Shown here one piece after another: positions 7,586 through 14,975 of a stretch of 20,023 nt of DNA (position 1 is its first letter; each line of letters begins with the position of its first letter). The stretch spans positions 1-20,023 of the forward strand of contig URJI01000054.1 in the NCBI GenBank assembly GCA_900548215.1, read 5' to 3'. The position numbers were made by a program, and so were the translations under genes. The notes below the pieces were generated by a model. It saw nothing but the letters and a program-made list of their open reading frames with translations. It searched no databases and was not told where the DNA came from. This DNA comes from an uncultured Coprococcus sp. (GTDB lineage: Bacteria; Bacillota; Clostridia; Lachnospirales; Lachnospiraceae).

Positions 7586-10075
7586 TTAAGCGTTAAGGAA
7601 CTCCTTGCTTGTCTTTACCTTCTTGTTTGGATCCGGACGCAGCAGCATGAAGAAGAACAGAACAACAAGTGCAATTGCTACTACCGACCATACACCGAAT
7701 GTACAAGCTCCTGTGAAGAGACCTGCGATTCTGTATACAACAAGTGCTACAAGGTAGGCAAATCCACACTGATATCCGATTGCGAACCAGAACCACTTAG
7801 CACTGTTCATCTCTCTCTTGATAGCACCCATAGCTGCGAAACATGGTGCGCAGAGAAGGTTGAATACAAGGAATGAGAATCCGCTTGCTGTTGTGAATGC
7901 GCCTGCAAGTGCCTGGTAAACTGTACCATCTCCACCGCCGTAGAGGATACCCATTGTACCAACGATGTTCTCCTTAGCAACAAGACCTGTGATAGACGCT
8001 ACAGTTGCCTGCCAGTTACCCCAGCCCTGTGGAACGAAGATCCATGCTATCGCATTACCGATCTTTGCAAGGATACTGTAATCGATCTGGCTCTCATCAA
8101 GCATCTGGAATGAACCATCAACAAATCCGAAGTATGTTGTGAACCATACAGCTATTGTTGAAAGTGTGATTATCGTACCAGCCTTCTTGATGAATGACCA
8201 GCCACGCTCCCACATGCTTCTGAGTACAGAACCTACTGTTGGGATATGGTATGGTGGAAGCTCCATAACGAATGGTGATGGATCTCCGGCGAACATCTTT
8301 GTCTTTTTAAGTATTATACCAGAACATATAATTGCTGCAATACCAATGAAGTAAGCACTTGTTGCAACTATTGATGAACCACCGAATATAGCACCGGCGA
8401 TCATAGCAATAAATGGAACCTTAGCACCACATGGTATAAATGTTGTTGTCATGACTGTCATACGACGGTCTTTCTCATTCTCGATCGTACGTGAAGCCAT
8501 GATACCTGGAACACCACAACCTGTACCTACAAGGATAGGTATGAATGACTTTCCTGAGAGACCGAACTTTCTGAAGATACGGTCCATGATGAAGGCAATA
8601 CGTGCCATATATCCACAGTACTCAAGGATTGCAAGTAAGATGAACAGCACGAGCATCTGAGGTACGAAACCAAGTACCGCACCAACACCGGCTACAATAC
8701 CATCGATGATAAGTCCATGTAACCAGTCTGCACATCCGATCTTGTCAAGTCCTGTAGAGATAAGGTCTGGAATTGAAGGGACAAATACACCGTAATCAGC
8801 AGGATCGATCTCTGCCATCTGAGTCTCATTGAAGTAATCAACTGCATCAAGATATGACATTGCATTTGTTGTCTTTTTGTCAGCATTTGCCGGAACCTCT
8901 GAGTAGTAAACATCGATATCGTATGTATCAAGTGTCTCCTCATCTTCCATCTCATACTTAACACTTGCCTCTGTGTTTGTATTTGCCTCGATGGCTGCCT
9001 TTGTGGCATCCACATCAACTGCATCCTCGTCATCTGTTACGAGTACGCCGTATGCATCGAGTGCTGTAGTTGCTGCATCATAGTCGCCTGATGCCTCCTC
9101 ATAATCTGAGCTTCCTATTCCGAAGAGATGGAAACCATCGCCGAACAGGTTATCATTTGTCCAGTCTGTGCACCATGCACCTACTGTTGACATTGCTATA
9201 TAATATACGAGCCACATGATGAGCACAAATATAGGAAGGGCGAGGATACGATTTGTTACAACACGGTCGATCTTATCAGATACTGTAAGCTTCTGTCCCT
9301 TAGCAGCCTTCTTTACACACTTGTCAATGATCGATGAAATATATGAATATCTCTCACTTGTGATGATACTCTCTGTGTCATCATCGAAATCATCCTCCAG
9401 CTTCTTGATCTCTGATGAGCAGTCTGGAGCATTCTTCATCTGCTCTATGATCTTGCTATCCTTCTCAATGAGCTTGATTGCGAAGAATCTCTTTCTGTTC
9501 TCCTCCATATCAAGCTTTGCGCTGACGCTCTCGATTGCAGCTTCAACTGTCTCATCAAAGTTATGGACTCTTGCATTTGCTGTCTTTGACTTTGCTGCAG
9601 CGATAGCCTTCTCCTTAACCTCATCGATACCTGTACCCTTGAGAGCTGAGATCTCAACAACCTCACATCCAAGAGCTTCTTTCAGGTTCTTGATATTGAT
9701 GGAATCTCCATTCTTCTTTACAAGATCCATCATGTTGACAGCCATGACAACAGGGATTCCCAGCTCAATAAGCTGTGTTGAGAGATAAAGGTTTCTCTCT
9801 ATGTTAGTACCATCGATTATGTTGATAATGGCATCAGGATATTCCTGAATAAGATAATTTCTGGCAACAACTTCCTCAAGAGTGTATGGAGAAAGTGAAT
9901 AGATACCAGGAAGGTCAGTTATGATAACATCCTTGTTACCTTTAAGCTTACCCTCTTTCTTCTCAACTGTAACACCTGGCCAGTTACCTACATACTGGTT
10001 AGCGCCAGTTAGTGCATTGAATAATGTTGTTTTACCGCAGTTAGGATTTCCTGCAAGTGCAATCTTTACTGACAT
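7586..10075 (-). CDS. feoB: Ferrous iron transport protein B (829 aa) with large acidic insert
   Basis: FeoB is the inner-membrane Fe(II) permease with a cytoplasmic G-protein domain. G1 GNPNCGKT is at residues 9-16, G2 lies in NWPGVTVEKKEG (31-42), G3 DLPG at 54-57, G4 NMMD at 114-117 and G5 SALKG at 143-147. A GDI-like helical spacer (170-260) leads to the membrane domain, which begins near 275 (RILALPIFVLIMWLVYYIA). Gate motifs GTGCGVPGI (517-525) and FIPCGAKVPF (546-555) each hold the conserved Cys. Family members are usually about 650-780 residues; here about 110 extra residues (320-430), rich in Asp, Glu, Ala and Thr, lie between the first two membrane segments and should be outside the cell. 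Start ATG 10075 follows AAAGAGGG. It is preceded by two feoA genes and an operator palindrome. Confidence 0.96.
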   Translation of the reverse strand: MSVKIALAGNPNCGKTTLFNALTGANQYVGNWPGVTVEKKEGKLKGNKDVIITDLPGIYSLSPYTLEEVVARNYLIQEYPDAIINIIDGTNIERNLYLSTQLIELGIPVVMAVNMMDLVKKNGDSINIKNLKEALGCEVVEISALKGTGIDEVKEKAIAAAKSKTANARVHNFDETVEAAIESVSAKLDMEENRKRFFAIKLIEKDSKIIEQMKNAPDCSSEIKKLEDDFDDDTESIITSERYSYISSIIDKCVKKAAKGQKLTVSDKIDRVVTNRILALPIFVLIMWLVYYIAMSTVGAWCTDWTNDNLFGDGFHLFGIGSSDYEEASGDYDAATTALDAYGVLVTDDEDAVDVDATKAAIEANTNTEASVKYEMEDEETLDTYDIDVYYSEVPANADKKTTNAMSYLDAVDYFNETQMAEIDPADYGVFVPSIPDLISTGLDKIGCADWLHGLIIDGIVAGVGAVLGFVPQMLVLFILLAILEYCGYMARIAFIMDRIFRKFGLSGKSFIPILVGTGCGVPGIMASRTIENEKDRRMTVMTTTFIPCGAKVPFIAMIAGAIFGGSSIVATSAYFIGIAAIICSGIILKKTKMFAGDPSPFVMELPPYHIPTVGSVLRSMWERGWSFIKKAGTIITLSTIAVWFTTYFGFVDGSFQMLDESQIDYSILAKIGNAIAWIFVPQGWGNWQATVASITGLVAKENIVGTMGILYGGGDGTVYQALAGAFTTASGFSFLVFNLLCAPCFAAMGAIKREMNSAKWFWFAIGYQCGFAYLVALVVYRIAGLFTGACTFGVWSVVAIALVVLFFFMLLRPDPNKKVKTSKEFLNA

Positions 10076-10164
10076 TGTTTACCCTCTTTCCTATTGTATT
10101 GTGCAGACGTATTTAAAGAAGCTTGTGCACGGCGCCTGCTCACTTCGCATTAGCCTCTTCTATC

Positions 10165-10188
10165 ATGTGTTAGTATGCGCTAACACAT
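10165..10188. promoter_or_regulatory. DtxR-type operator 2, between the second feoA and feoB
   Basis: A perfect inverted repeat with 9-bp arms, ATGTGTTAG and CTAACACAT, around 6 bp (TATGCG). Its core GTTAGTATGCGCTAAC (10169-10184) matches 14 of 16 positions of the feoA promoter palindrome. It may repress an internal feoB promoter or, as RNA, form a hairpin that changes the ratio of FeoA to FeoB. Confidence 0.65.
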
Positions 10189-10203
10189 AGGTAAAAAAAG
10201 CTT

Positions 10204-10425
10204 TTACTCTACCTCTATGATCTCTGCATCCGCTTTACGGATAGATAACTCATATCCTCTAACAGTAACTTCCACAGGATCACCTAGTGGCGCAACTTTA
10301 CGCACATAAACCTGTACACCCTTTGTGATGCCCATGTCCATGATACGTCTCTTTACAGGACCCTCGCCTGCGATTTTCTTGACAGTGACAGTACTGCCAA
10401 CTTTGACATCTTTTAATGTGCTCAT
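10204..10425 (-). CDS. feoA: FeoA-domain protein, second copy (73 aa)
   Basis: A small SH3-like FeoA protein: MSTLKDVKVGSTVTVKKI, then GPVKRRIMDMGITKGVQVYV (the RRxxDMGxxxG signature), then APLGDPVEVTVRGYELSIRKADAEIIEV. FeoA is a cytoplasmic partner that is thought to bind or regulate FeoB. AAAAGGAG is 8 nt before ATG 10425. Length is normal for the family. This copy has the canonical DPVEV-xGYELSIRK core, so it is the more typical FeoA of the two. It sits 53 bp after the first feoA and 128 bp before feoB, with the operator palindrome in that gap. Confidence 0.93.
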   Translation of the reverse strand: MSTLKDVKVGSTVTVKKIAGEGPVKRRIMDMGITKGVQVYVRKVAPLGDPVEVTVRGYELSIRKADAEIIEVE

Positions 10426-10478
10426 GACATTACTCCTTTTACATACTTTTGTCGTCAGTCAGATAGATGTAATCATAC

Positions 10479-10688
10479 CTATACAAGTATCTTGCTGGCC
10501 ATATCTTTATCAATGGCAACACGGGAATCTTTGATATTAACTATAAGATTTCCTGCATTCTCCGCCACGACAGTTACAATACTGCCCTCAACAAAGCCCA
10601 GCTTTTCAAGAAACAATCGTGTTTTCTCTCTCCCGCCAACCTTTTTGATCACATTGGCTTCTCCCGGTTTTGCAAATGTTAATGGCAT
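10479..10688 (-). CDS. FeoA-domain protein, first copy (69 aa), divergent
   Basis: This is a diverged FeoA-like SH3 domain: MPLTFAKPGEANVIKKVGG, then REKTRLFLEKLGFVEGSIVTVVAENAGNLIVNIKDSRVAIDKDMASKILV. The F-x-E-K-LGF-x-x-G segment corresponds to RRxxDMGxxxG of the other copy, and the C-terminal half is shorter. Two different FeoA proteins before FeoB are common in Clostridia. AAGGAGG lies 7 nt before ATG 10688. It is the first gene of the feo operon; its promoter is overlapped by the DtxR-type operator. It may form a hetero-complex with the second FeoA and FeoB, which is inference. Confidence 0.9.
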   Translation of the reverse strand: MPLTFAKPGEANVIKKVGGREKTRLFLEKLGFVEGSIVTVVAENAGNLIVNIKDSRVAIDKDMASKILV

Positions 10689-10741
10689 AATTGCACCTCC
10701 TTAACTTGAACCTCAGCTTTAGTCGCTGATTTCATATCGTG

Positions 10742-10757
10742 GTTAGTATATACTAAC
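10742..10757. promoter_or_regulatory. DtxR-type operator 1 over the feo promoter
   Basis: GTTAGTATATACTAAC is a perfect 16-bp palindrome of the form TTAG-N6-CTAA and covers the -10 element of the feo promoter. That position and the divergent DtxR-family gene indicate an iron-dependent repressor site. Confidence 0.82.
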
Positions 10758-10773
10758 GTTAATTAGATGTCAA
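10745..10773 (-). promoter_or_regulatory. feo operon promoter
   Basis: On the minus strand TTGACA (10768-10773) and TATACT (10745-10750) are exactly 17 bp apart, a near-consensus vegetative promoter. The -10 lies inside operator 1, so a bound repressor would block RNA polymerase. The rest of the 305-bp divergent gap is AT-rich and contains the repressor promoter; I see no gene in it. Confidence 0.82.
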
Positions 10774-10865
10774 TAATATAAATTATTTTAGACTAATTTC
10801 ACAAATTGAATCTTGTCAATTGATAAAAAGTGCCTATTTAAAATTACTATGCCTTAATTATAAAA

Positions 10866-10894
10866 TTGAACAGGGAACAAATCTGTGATATACT
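10866..10894 (+). promoter_or_regulatory. Promoter of the DtxR-family repressor
   Basis: TTGAAC (10866-10871) and TATACT (10889-10894) are 17 bp apart. The predicted start of transcription, near 10901, gives a leader of about 93 nt containing operator 3 and a small hairpin, GCAGAC/GTCTGC (10941-10958). Confidence 0.75.
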
Positions 10895-10915
10895 TTGATA
10901 CAAAACTTGTTGGCA

Positions 10916-10929
10916 TTAGCCAGTACTAA
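10916..10929. promoter_or_regulatory. DtxR-type operator 3, in the repressor leader
   Basis: TTAGCCAGTACTAA has the same TTAG-N6-CTAA half-sites as operators 1 and 2, with a non-symmetrical centre. It lies about 15-28 nt downstream of the predicted transcription start, suiting autoregulation by roadblock. Weaker than the other two sites because only the half-sites match. Confidence 0.55.
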
Positions 10930-10993
10930 AACTATGTAGTGCAGACTTTTATGTCTGCCATTATACGCCAATGATATAAGGGGGATATATAAT

Positions 10994-11368
10994 ATGCTGA
11001 CCACCAACGAATCAGTTGAGAACTATCTTGAAACAATCCTTGTTCTCAGTCAGAAACTTCCAGTAGTAAGAGGTGTTGATGTCGCATGCGAAACTGGATA
11101 TAAGAAGTCCAGCGTCAGTGTTGCCATGAAGAATCTGAGAGAGATGAATTATATTGAAGTCAGTGATTCCGGATACATTACGCTTACTACAGCCGGCAGA
11201 AAGATTGCAGAGATGATATACGAGAGACATCAGCTTCTTTCTTCATGGTTCACAAGTCTTGGTGTTGCAGAAAAGACTGCTGCTGAGGATGCATGTAAAA
11301 TTGAACACGTCATCAGTCAGGAGACATTTGATGCGATAAAGCGTCATGTTCGCTCCACCAATCAGTAA
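10994..11368 (+). CDS. DtxR/MntR-family metal-dependent repressor (124 aa)
   Basis: An N-terminal winged helix (residues 1-68; the recognition helix is in YKKSSVSVAMKNLREMNYI and the wing in DSGYITLTTAGR) is followed by the dimerisation and metal domain. Aligned by eye to DtxR, candidate metal ligands are Asn10 (DtxR Met10), His79 (in ERHQLL), and Cys101, Glu104, His105 (CKIEH, like DtxR Cys102-Glu105-His106). The Cys points to an iron-sensing, DtxR-like rather than MntR-like site. No C-terminal SH3 domain is present, so it is a short form. AAGGGGG lies 9 nt before ATG 10994. Divergent from feo and flanked by three shared palindromes, it is very likely the iron repressor of that operon and of itself. 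Confidence 0.92.
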   Translation: MLTTNESVENYLETILVLSQKLPVVRGVDVACETGYKKSSVSVAMKNLREMNYIEVSDSGYITLTTAGRKIAEMIYERHQLLSSWFTSLGVAEKTAAEDACKIEHVISQETFDAIKRHVRSTNQ

Positions 11369-11387
11369 CAACTAAAACATAACAACA

Positions 11388-11434
11388 AAAACGACGGAGA
11401 TATCAGTTTTAGAAAATGATATCTCCGTCGTTTT
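11388..11434. terminator. Bidirectional intrinsic terminator between the repressor gene and psd
   Basis: An 18-bp perfect stem (11388-11405 with 11417-11434, core ACGACGGAGATATCA) closes an 11-nt loop and is flanked by A-run and T-run on either side, so it can stop transcripts from both converging genes. Confidence 0.93.
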
Positions 11435-11445
11435 ATATAGATAAT

Positions 11446-12330
11446 CTATTTCTTCATACCAACCAGACTTCCCTGTCTGACTTTTGACTCAATTCCACGC
11501 AAAGAGTTTTGCTCTATCTCATATAAAGGCACTACCCGGTCTTTCTGGGTAAGCAGGATAATAGTAGAACCGCCAAAAGCAAAGTTCCCTTTCTCACTGC
11601 CTCTTTGTACACGGCAACTATGCATATGAGAGTTCTCGATACGGCCAACCAACATGGCGCCTACTTCCATCACAAGAACAGTACCCATATCATCTGTCTT
11701 TATAAGACAATATTGTCTGGTGTTCTCCTTATATATAGGATAATACTTGCTGGCAATGGGATTTACAGTGTGATATATCCCATTTATTCTTCTGACGTCA
11801 GATTGAATTCCATCAACGTTATAGATATATCTGTGATAATCATCAACACATAATCTAAAGAGCCACAGCTTTCCACCTTTATATCTCTCTGCAAGCTTTC
11901 TGTCCCGAAGAAGCTCTGATAATGTATACTCAGAATCTTTTATATTGAAAACTGCCCTATCAGAATCTTCTATACTATATACTGTAAGTCTGCTGTCACA
12001 CGGGCTGACAAATCCCCCAGGTACATCAGAAATTGGCCTGGCCCCGTCCACAAGTTTTCTCATAAAAAAATCATTATATGAGTCAAAATCTTTTTTTTCA
12101 CACATGGACATATCTATCGCATTCTTTTTTACAAATGGTTTGATTGCTATTTTAGATACTTTTCTGTCCATCAGCCATCCTGCAATATTAGAGACTGACG
12201 GTCTTACAAGTACTGACAGAAGCATTCTGCCCAAAACCGTTCCGTATAATTTTCCAAGCAAAATATCCTGACCTGATGCCCCCTGAACATTCTTGCGGGC
12301 ACTGTATCTTGCGTATGTTAATCTTCTCAT
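11446..12330 (-). CDS. psd: Phosphatidylserine decarboxylase proenzyme (294 aa)
   Basis: Psd converts phosphatidylserine to phosphatidylethanolamine at the membrane. The protein self-cleaves at the Ser of a (L/G)GST motif, here FGGST at 252-256 with Ser255, to make the pyruvoyl group; GGST is the variant found in Clostridia-type enzymes. Asp112 (SPCDSR), His166 (DDYHRY) and His187 (YHTVNP) match the residues needed for self-cleavage and decarboxylation. The N-terminal 60 residues hold a short membrane-contact region (LYGTVLGRMLLSVLV). ATG 12330 follows GGAAGAGGA. It lies 12 bp downstream of pssA, its substrate-making partner, and ends just before the bidirectional terminator. Confidence 0.94.
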   Translation of the reverse strand: MRRLTYARYSARKNVQGASGQDILLGKLYGTVLGRMLLSVLVRPSVSNIAGWLMDRKVSKIAIKPFVKKNAIDMSMCEKKDFDSYNDFFMRKLVDGARPISDVPGGFVSPCDSRLTVYSIEDSDRAVFNIKDSEYTLSELLRDRKLAERYKGGKLWLFRLCVDDYHRYIYNVDGIQSDVRRINGIYHTVNPIASKYYPIYKENTRQYCLIKTDDMGTVLVMEVGAMLVGRIENSHMHSCRVQRGSEKGNFAFGGSTIILLTQKDRVVPLYEIEQNSLRGIESKVRQGSLVGMKK

Positions 12331-12342
12331 ATATTCCTCTTC

Positions 12343-13035
12343 CTACAATAAAAATGTGCAAATATAAGGCAGCTGAATAACATTGATCCTTACCAGATAT
12401 CTGATCAGCACCCATATAACAGCAACAGCAACTATCACTATAATAACCATCAGTTCCTTTGTTGTTGGCTTAGGAAACCTGAAATCCGTGATAAAAAGAA
12501 CCATCGCAAGTATCATAATCGCATGTAATGCAATAGGAAAATAACTGCCAAGAAGCGGTGATGTCACATACAGTACAGGCAGCCCTACAGATATAGCTGT
12601 AATCGGCATGCCATGAAAATACTTTCTTCCATCAGGTGTCTCAACTACCTCTGCATCCTCTACATCATTATTCTTCTTTTCCTCAAGGACATTGTAATAT
12701 GCCAGTCTAATCATACCTGCAAGGCAGTAAAGCACTAGTATAATCATCCCCGCCGGTGTATTCATTCCTGAATACCAACACAAAACAACAGGAAAAACTC
12801 CAAAGCTGACCAGATCACAAAGTGAATCTATCTGTATACCAAATCTCTTTTCATCTTTGGTTCTGTCTTTTTTGCTTCTCGCAACTCTGCCATCAAACGC
12901 ATCAAAAAGTCCTGACAAAGCAAGACACAATATTCCTATGCTCAGATGTCCATAGAATGTAAAAAAAAGTCCTGTGATTGATGAAGCAAGACTCATATAT
13001 GTCAATATAACTGTATAATTATAAAATCCTACCAT
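12343..13035 (-). CDS. pssA: CDP-diacylglycerol--serine O-phosphatidyltransferase (230 aa)
   Basis: This integral membrane enzyme makes phosphatidylserine from CDP-diacylglycerol and serine. The CDP-alcohol phosphatidyltransferase motif is complete: DAFDGRVAR near residues 45-53, then after a 12-residue basic insert GIQIDSLCD with the last two aspartates. The spacing between AR and G is 12 rather than the usual 8, as in other Firmicute PssA proteins. About seven hydrophobic helices follow. ATG 13035 lies 8 nt after GGGG; an ATG two codons earlier (13041) is only 2 nt from it and is less likely. The gene precedes psd by 12 bp, making a two-gene phosphatidylethanolamine unit. Confidence 0.93.
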   Translation of the reverse strand: MVGFYNYTVILTYMSLASSITGLFFTFYGHLSIGILCLALSGLFDAFDGRVARSKKDRTKDEKRFGIQIDSLCDLVSFGVFPVVLCWYSGMNTPAGMIILVLYCLAGMIRLAYYNVLEEKKNNDVEDAEVVETPDGRKYFHGMPITAISVGLPVLYVTSPLLGSYFPIALHAIMILAMVLFITDFRFPKPTTKELMVIIVIVAVAVIWVLIRYLVRINVIQLPYICTFLL

Positions 13036-13094
13036 TTTCATTACCCCATATTATTTCTTTGCTTTATCTTTGCTTAAAAGCATGTTAAGTGTCA

Positions 13095-13103
13095 TTATAC
13101 ACA
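13095..13103 (+). other. Isolated DnaA box
   Basis: TTATACACA fits the DnaA consensus TTWTNCACA and lies in the short gap between the S8 protease stop and pssA. A single match in AT-rich DNA can be chance; it is listed because a cluster of the same motif lies on the other side of the protease gene. Confidence 0.3.
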
Positions 13104-13138
13104 ATTATCTGACATATCTCCACACATTTTTTTAAATA

Positions 13139-14848
13139 TTAATTATCTTTCATCCTGTTTTTTAAATCCTGTAAACTCTCTTCAAGGCACAGAGTCCCCC
13201 ATCCCACATATCTGTTAGGATATAGGAACTGACTTGTGAGCTTACGGGCACCTCTTATGAGCTGTGCCTTAAGCCGTTCTCCATACATAAATGGATCATT
13301 TCCCATTACTATCCCCCATTCCATAAGCAACGCAGCCGCGCCTGACACAAACGCAGTAGAAAGCGATGTTCCGTCAGCTTTCTCATACATCCCATTCCCG
13401 GCAGATACAGTAATTTTCACTCCCGGTGCAGCAATATCTGGTTTTATTCCATTATCAGTCGTATATCCCCGGCCTGAAAAATTAGTTATTCCTCCTGTAT
13501 TCTGGTCATATGAAGCCACTGATATAACGCTTTTTGATGTGGAAGGTATTGTGAGCGAGCCAAATGGCACAGGATTCTCAAAATACACCTGTCCAGTTAC
13601 GTAAGATTCTCCAGGCAGATATGCATTGTACACTCCATTTGCAATACTTTTAGGAACAAGGCGCACTTTCCATATGCCTTCCTGTATATAAGAATCCGAC
13701 TGAAAGAATATATATATGAGCTGTTTTGCATTGTAAGGTGATGGTGTCTGCGATATCCCCTGAATAATTGTCTCTCCATATTTCATGCCTGTTACCGTCT
13801 GTCCCTCAGACATATAAGTTACAAGTTCATATGAGGGTGAGTACACAAGCACATCAAATATATCAATATAGCTTTTCCATATCTGAAGTCCAAAATTGTC
13901 TATACCTCCAGTGACCGTTATGTTCAGATCTGCATAACTCACATTTCCTAGCAATCCATTAGTGTGCAATGATCTGTCTCCATCATTTCCCGTACCAGTC
14001 ACAAAACTTACCTTAGCCATTTTTGAAATCATATCAATGAATATCTCAAGCAGTCCGGTTCCATCATGAGCTCCATAATTATTGCCATACGACAAATTTA
14101 TTACCATGGGAACCCGATTCTCTATACTATACCTGACAAGCATGTCTATCCCCATCATGATACTTATAGTGTCTGGGTAAATATGATTGGTCTGTTGCTC
14201 AACCATAATTATATCCGCCTGCACCGCAACACCTGTCGTGCTTCCGGCAGCAACCGAAGTCACGGCAGTTCCATGGTCCTGCGCTGACGTTCCAGGAGTC
14301 AGACCATCCAAATACATCTGCGAAAGCTCTGTCCTTTCATATATTCTGCCAACGCCATATCGATTAGGATACCTGAAATCATACAACATGTTCTGATCCC
14401 AGTATGAAACCACTCTTGTATTTCCATTACGCTCAAAATCTACATTTCTTATGTCAAGGCCGCTGTCAATAATTCCTATACACACACCCTTGCCAGTCAG
14501 ACCATATTTCTCATCAAAACTCTCTGATATGCACGACATATATTTCTCATAATAATTACCTGTTGTCCCATAACTGTAATAATTAGCTTTATCAATATAA
14601 AGCACCCTGGAGTCTCTCTGTAAAATGTCAATTTTTGATGTATCTATTTTTATCACCGCGAAACCTCCGAGGAGATACACGCATTCATTTATAACTTCCC
14701 CTATTAGATCATCAATATCTCCTGTATATCTAAGCACAAGCAGCCAGGTATCTTTGTCCGCATCATATCCAAGATACAGGCTGTTATCCCTGCTATATTC
14801 CGATGATTCTATCGCCAATTCAAGCTCAGGATTAATTTTCTCTCCCAT
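13139..14848 (-). CDS. S8 (subtilisin-like) serine protease, Csp-like, cytoplasmic (569 aa)
   Basis: All catalytic residues of a subtilase are present: Asp128 (IIDSGLD), His192 (QDHGTAV), oxyanion Asn288 (GTGNDGD) and Ser495 (DGTSLSTAFVSGAA). Residues 1-100 look like a prodomain, and about 150 residues are inserted between the Asn and Ser motifs, as in the CspB/CspC germination proteases of Clostridia. There is no signal peptide or membrane helix, so it should stay in the cell or be packed in spores. Unlike CspC pseudoproteases, the triad is intact. ATG 14848 has GGAAAG 7 nt upstream; ATG 14863 has no ribosome site. It diverges from a sporulation sigma-factor locus. Role in spore germination is inference. 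Confidence 0.9.
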   Translation of the reverse strand: MGEKINPELELAIESSEYSRDNSLYLGYDADKDTWLLVLRYTGDIDDLIGEVINECVYLLGGFAVIKIDTSKIDILQRDSRVLYIDKANYYSYGTTGNYYEKYMSCISESFDEKYGLTGKGVCIGIIDSGLDIRNVDFERNGNTRVVSYWDQNMLYDFRYPNRYGVGRIYERTELSQMYLDGLTPGTSAQDHGTAVTSVAAGSTTGVAVQADIIMVEQQTNHIYPDTISIMMGIDMLVRYSIENRVPMVINLSYGNNYGAHDGTGLLEIFIDMISKMAKVSFVTGTGNDGDRSLHTNGLLGNVSYADLNITVTGGIDNFGLQIWKSYIDIFDVLVYSPSYELVTYMSEGQTVTGMKYGETIIQGISQTPSPYNAKQLIYIFFQSDSYIQEGIWKVRLVPKSIANGVYNAYLPGESYVTGQVYFENPVPFGSLTIPSTSKSVISVASYDQNTGGITNFSGRGYTTDNGIKPDIAAPGVKITVSAGNGMYEKADGTSLSTAFVSGAAALLMEWGIVMGNDPFMYGERLKAQLIRGARKLTSQFLYPNRYVGWGTLCLEESLQDLKNRMKDN

Positions 14849-14871
14849 ATGCACACTTTCCATTTTTTATC

Positions 14872-14877
14872 ATTATA
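14872..14877 (-). promoter_or_regulatory. Possible -10 element of the S8 protease gene
   Basis: TATAAT on the minus strand, 23 bp before ATG 14848. No good -35 lies at 17 bp; TTGCGA lies 22 bp upstream. The 22-bp spacing recalls Spo0A-activated promoters, but the nearby TATCGAA and TGTCGCA each miss the 0A-box TGTCGAA by one base. Confidence 0.3.
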
Positions 14878-14917
14878 TTTCGATAGATATCACTCTATGT
14901 CGCAAATTGTCTGTATT

Positions 14918-14975
14918 TTTTACACATTTTGGTGTGTTTTAGCACTTTTCCACATTATCCACAGATTTATACACA
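14918..14975 (+). promoter_or_regulatory. Cluster of four DnaA boxes
   Basis: Four matches to TTWTNCACA, all on the plus strand, lie within 58 bp: TTTTACACA (14918-14926), TTTTCCACA (14946-14954), TTATCCACA (14955-14963, the perfect R1-type box) and TTATACACA (14967-14975). The second and third are contiguous and the fourth follows after 3 bp. The 265-bp gap between the divergent protease and spoIIGA genes has no other clear feature. No dnaA or dnaN is nearby, so this is not obviously oriC; a DnaA-regulated promoter or DnaA-titrating cluster is possible. Confidence 0.6.

Noticed and set aside
9216..9788. Plus-strand open frame of 190 codons within feoB
   Set aside because: Antisense shadow of feoB; Ser/Ile-rich, no ribosome site or motif.
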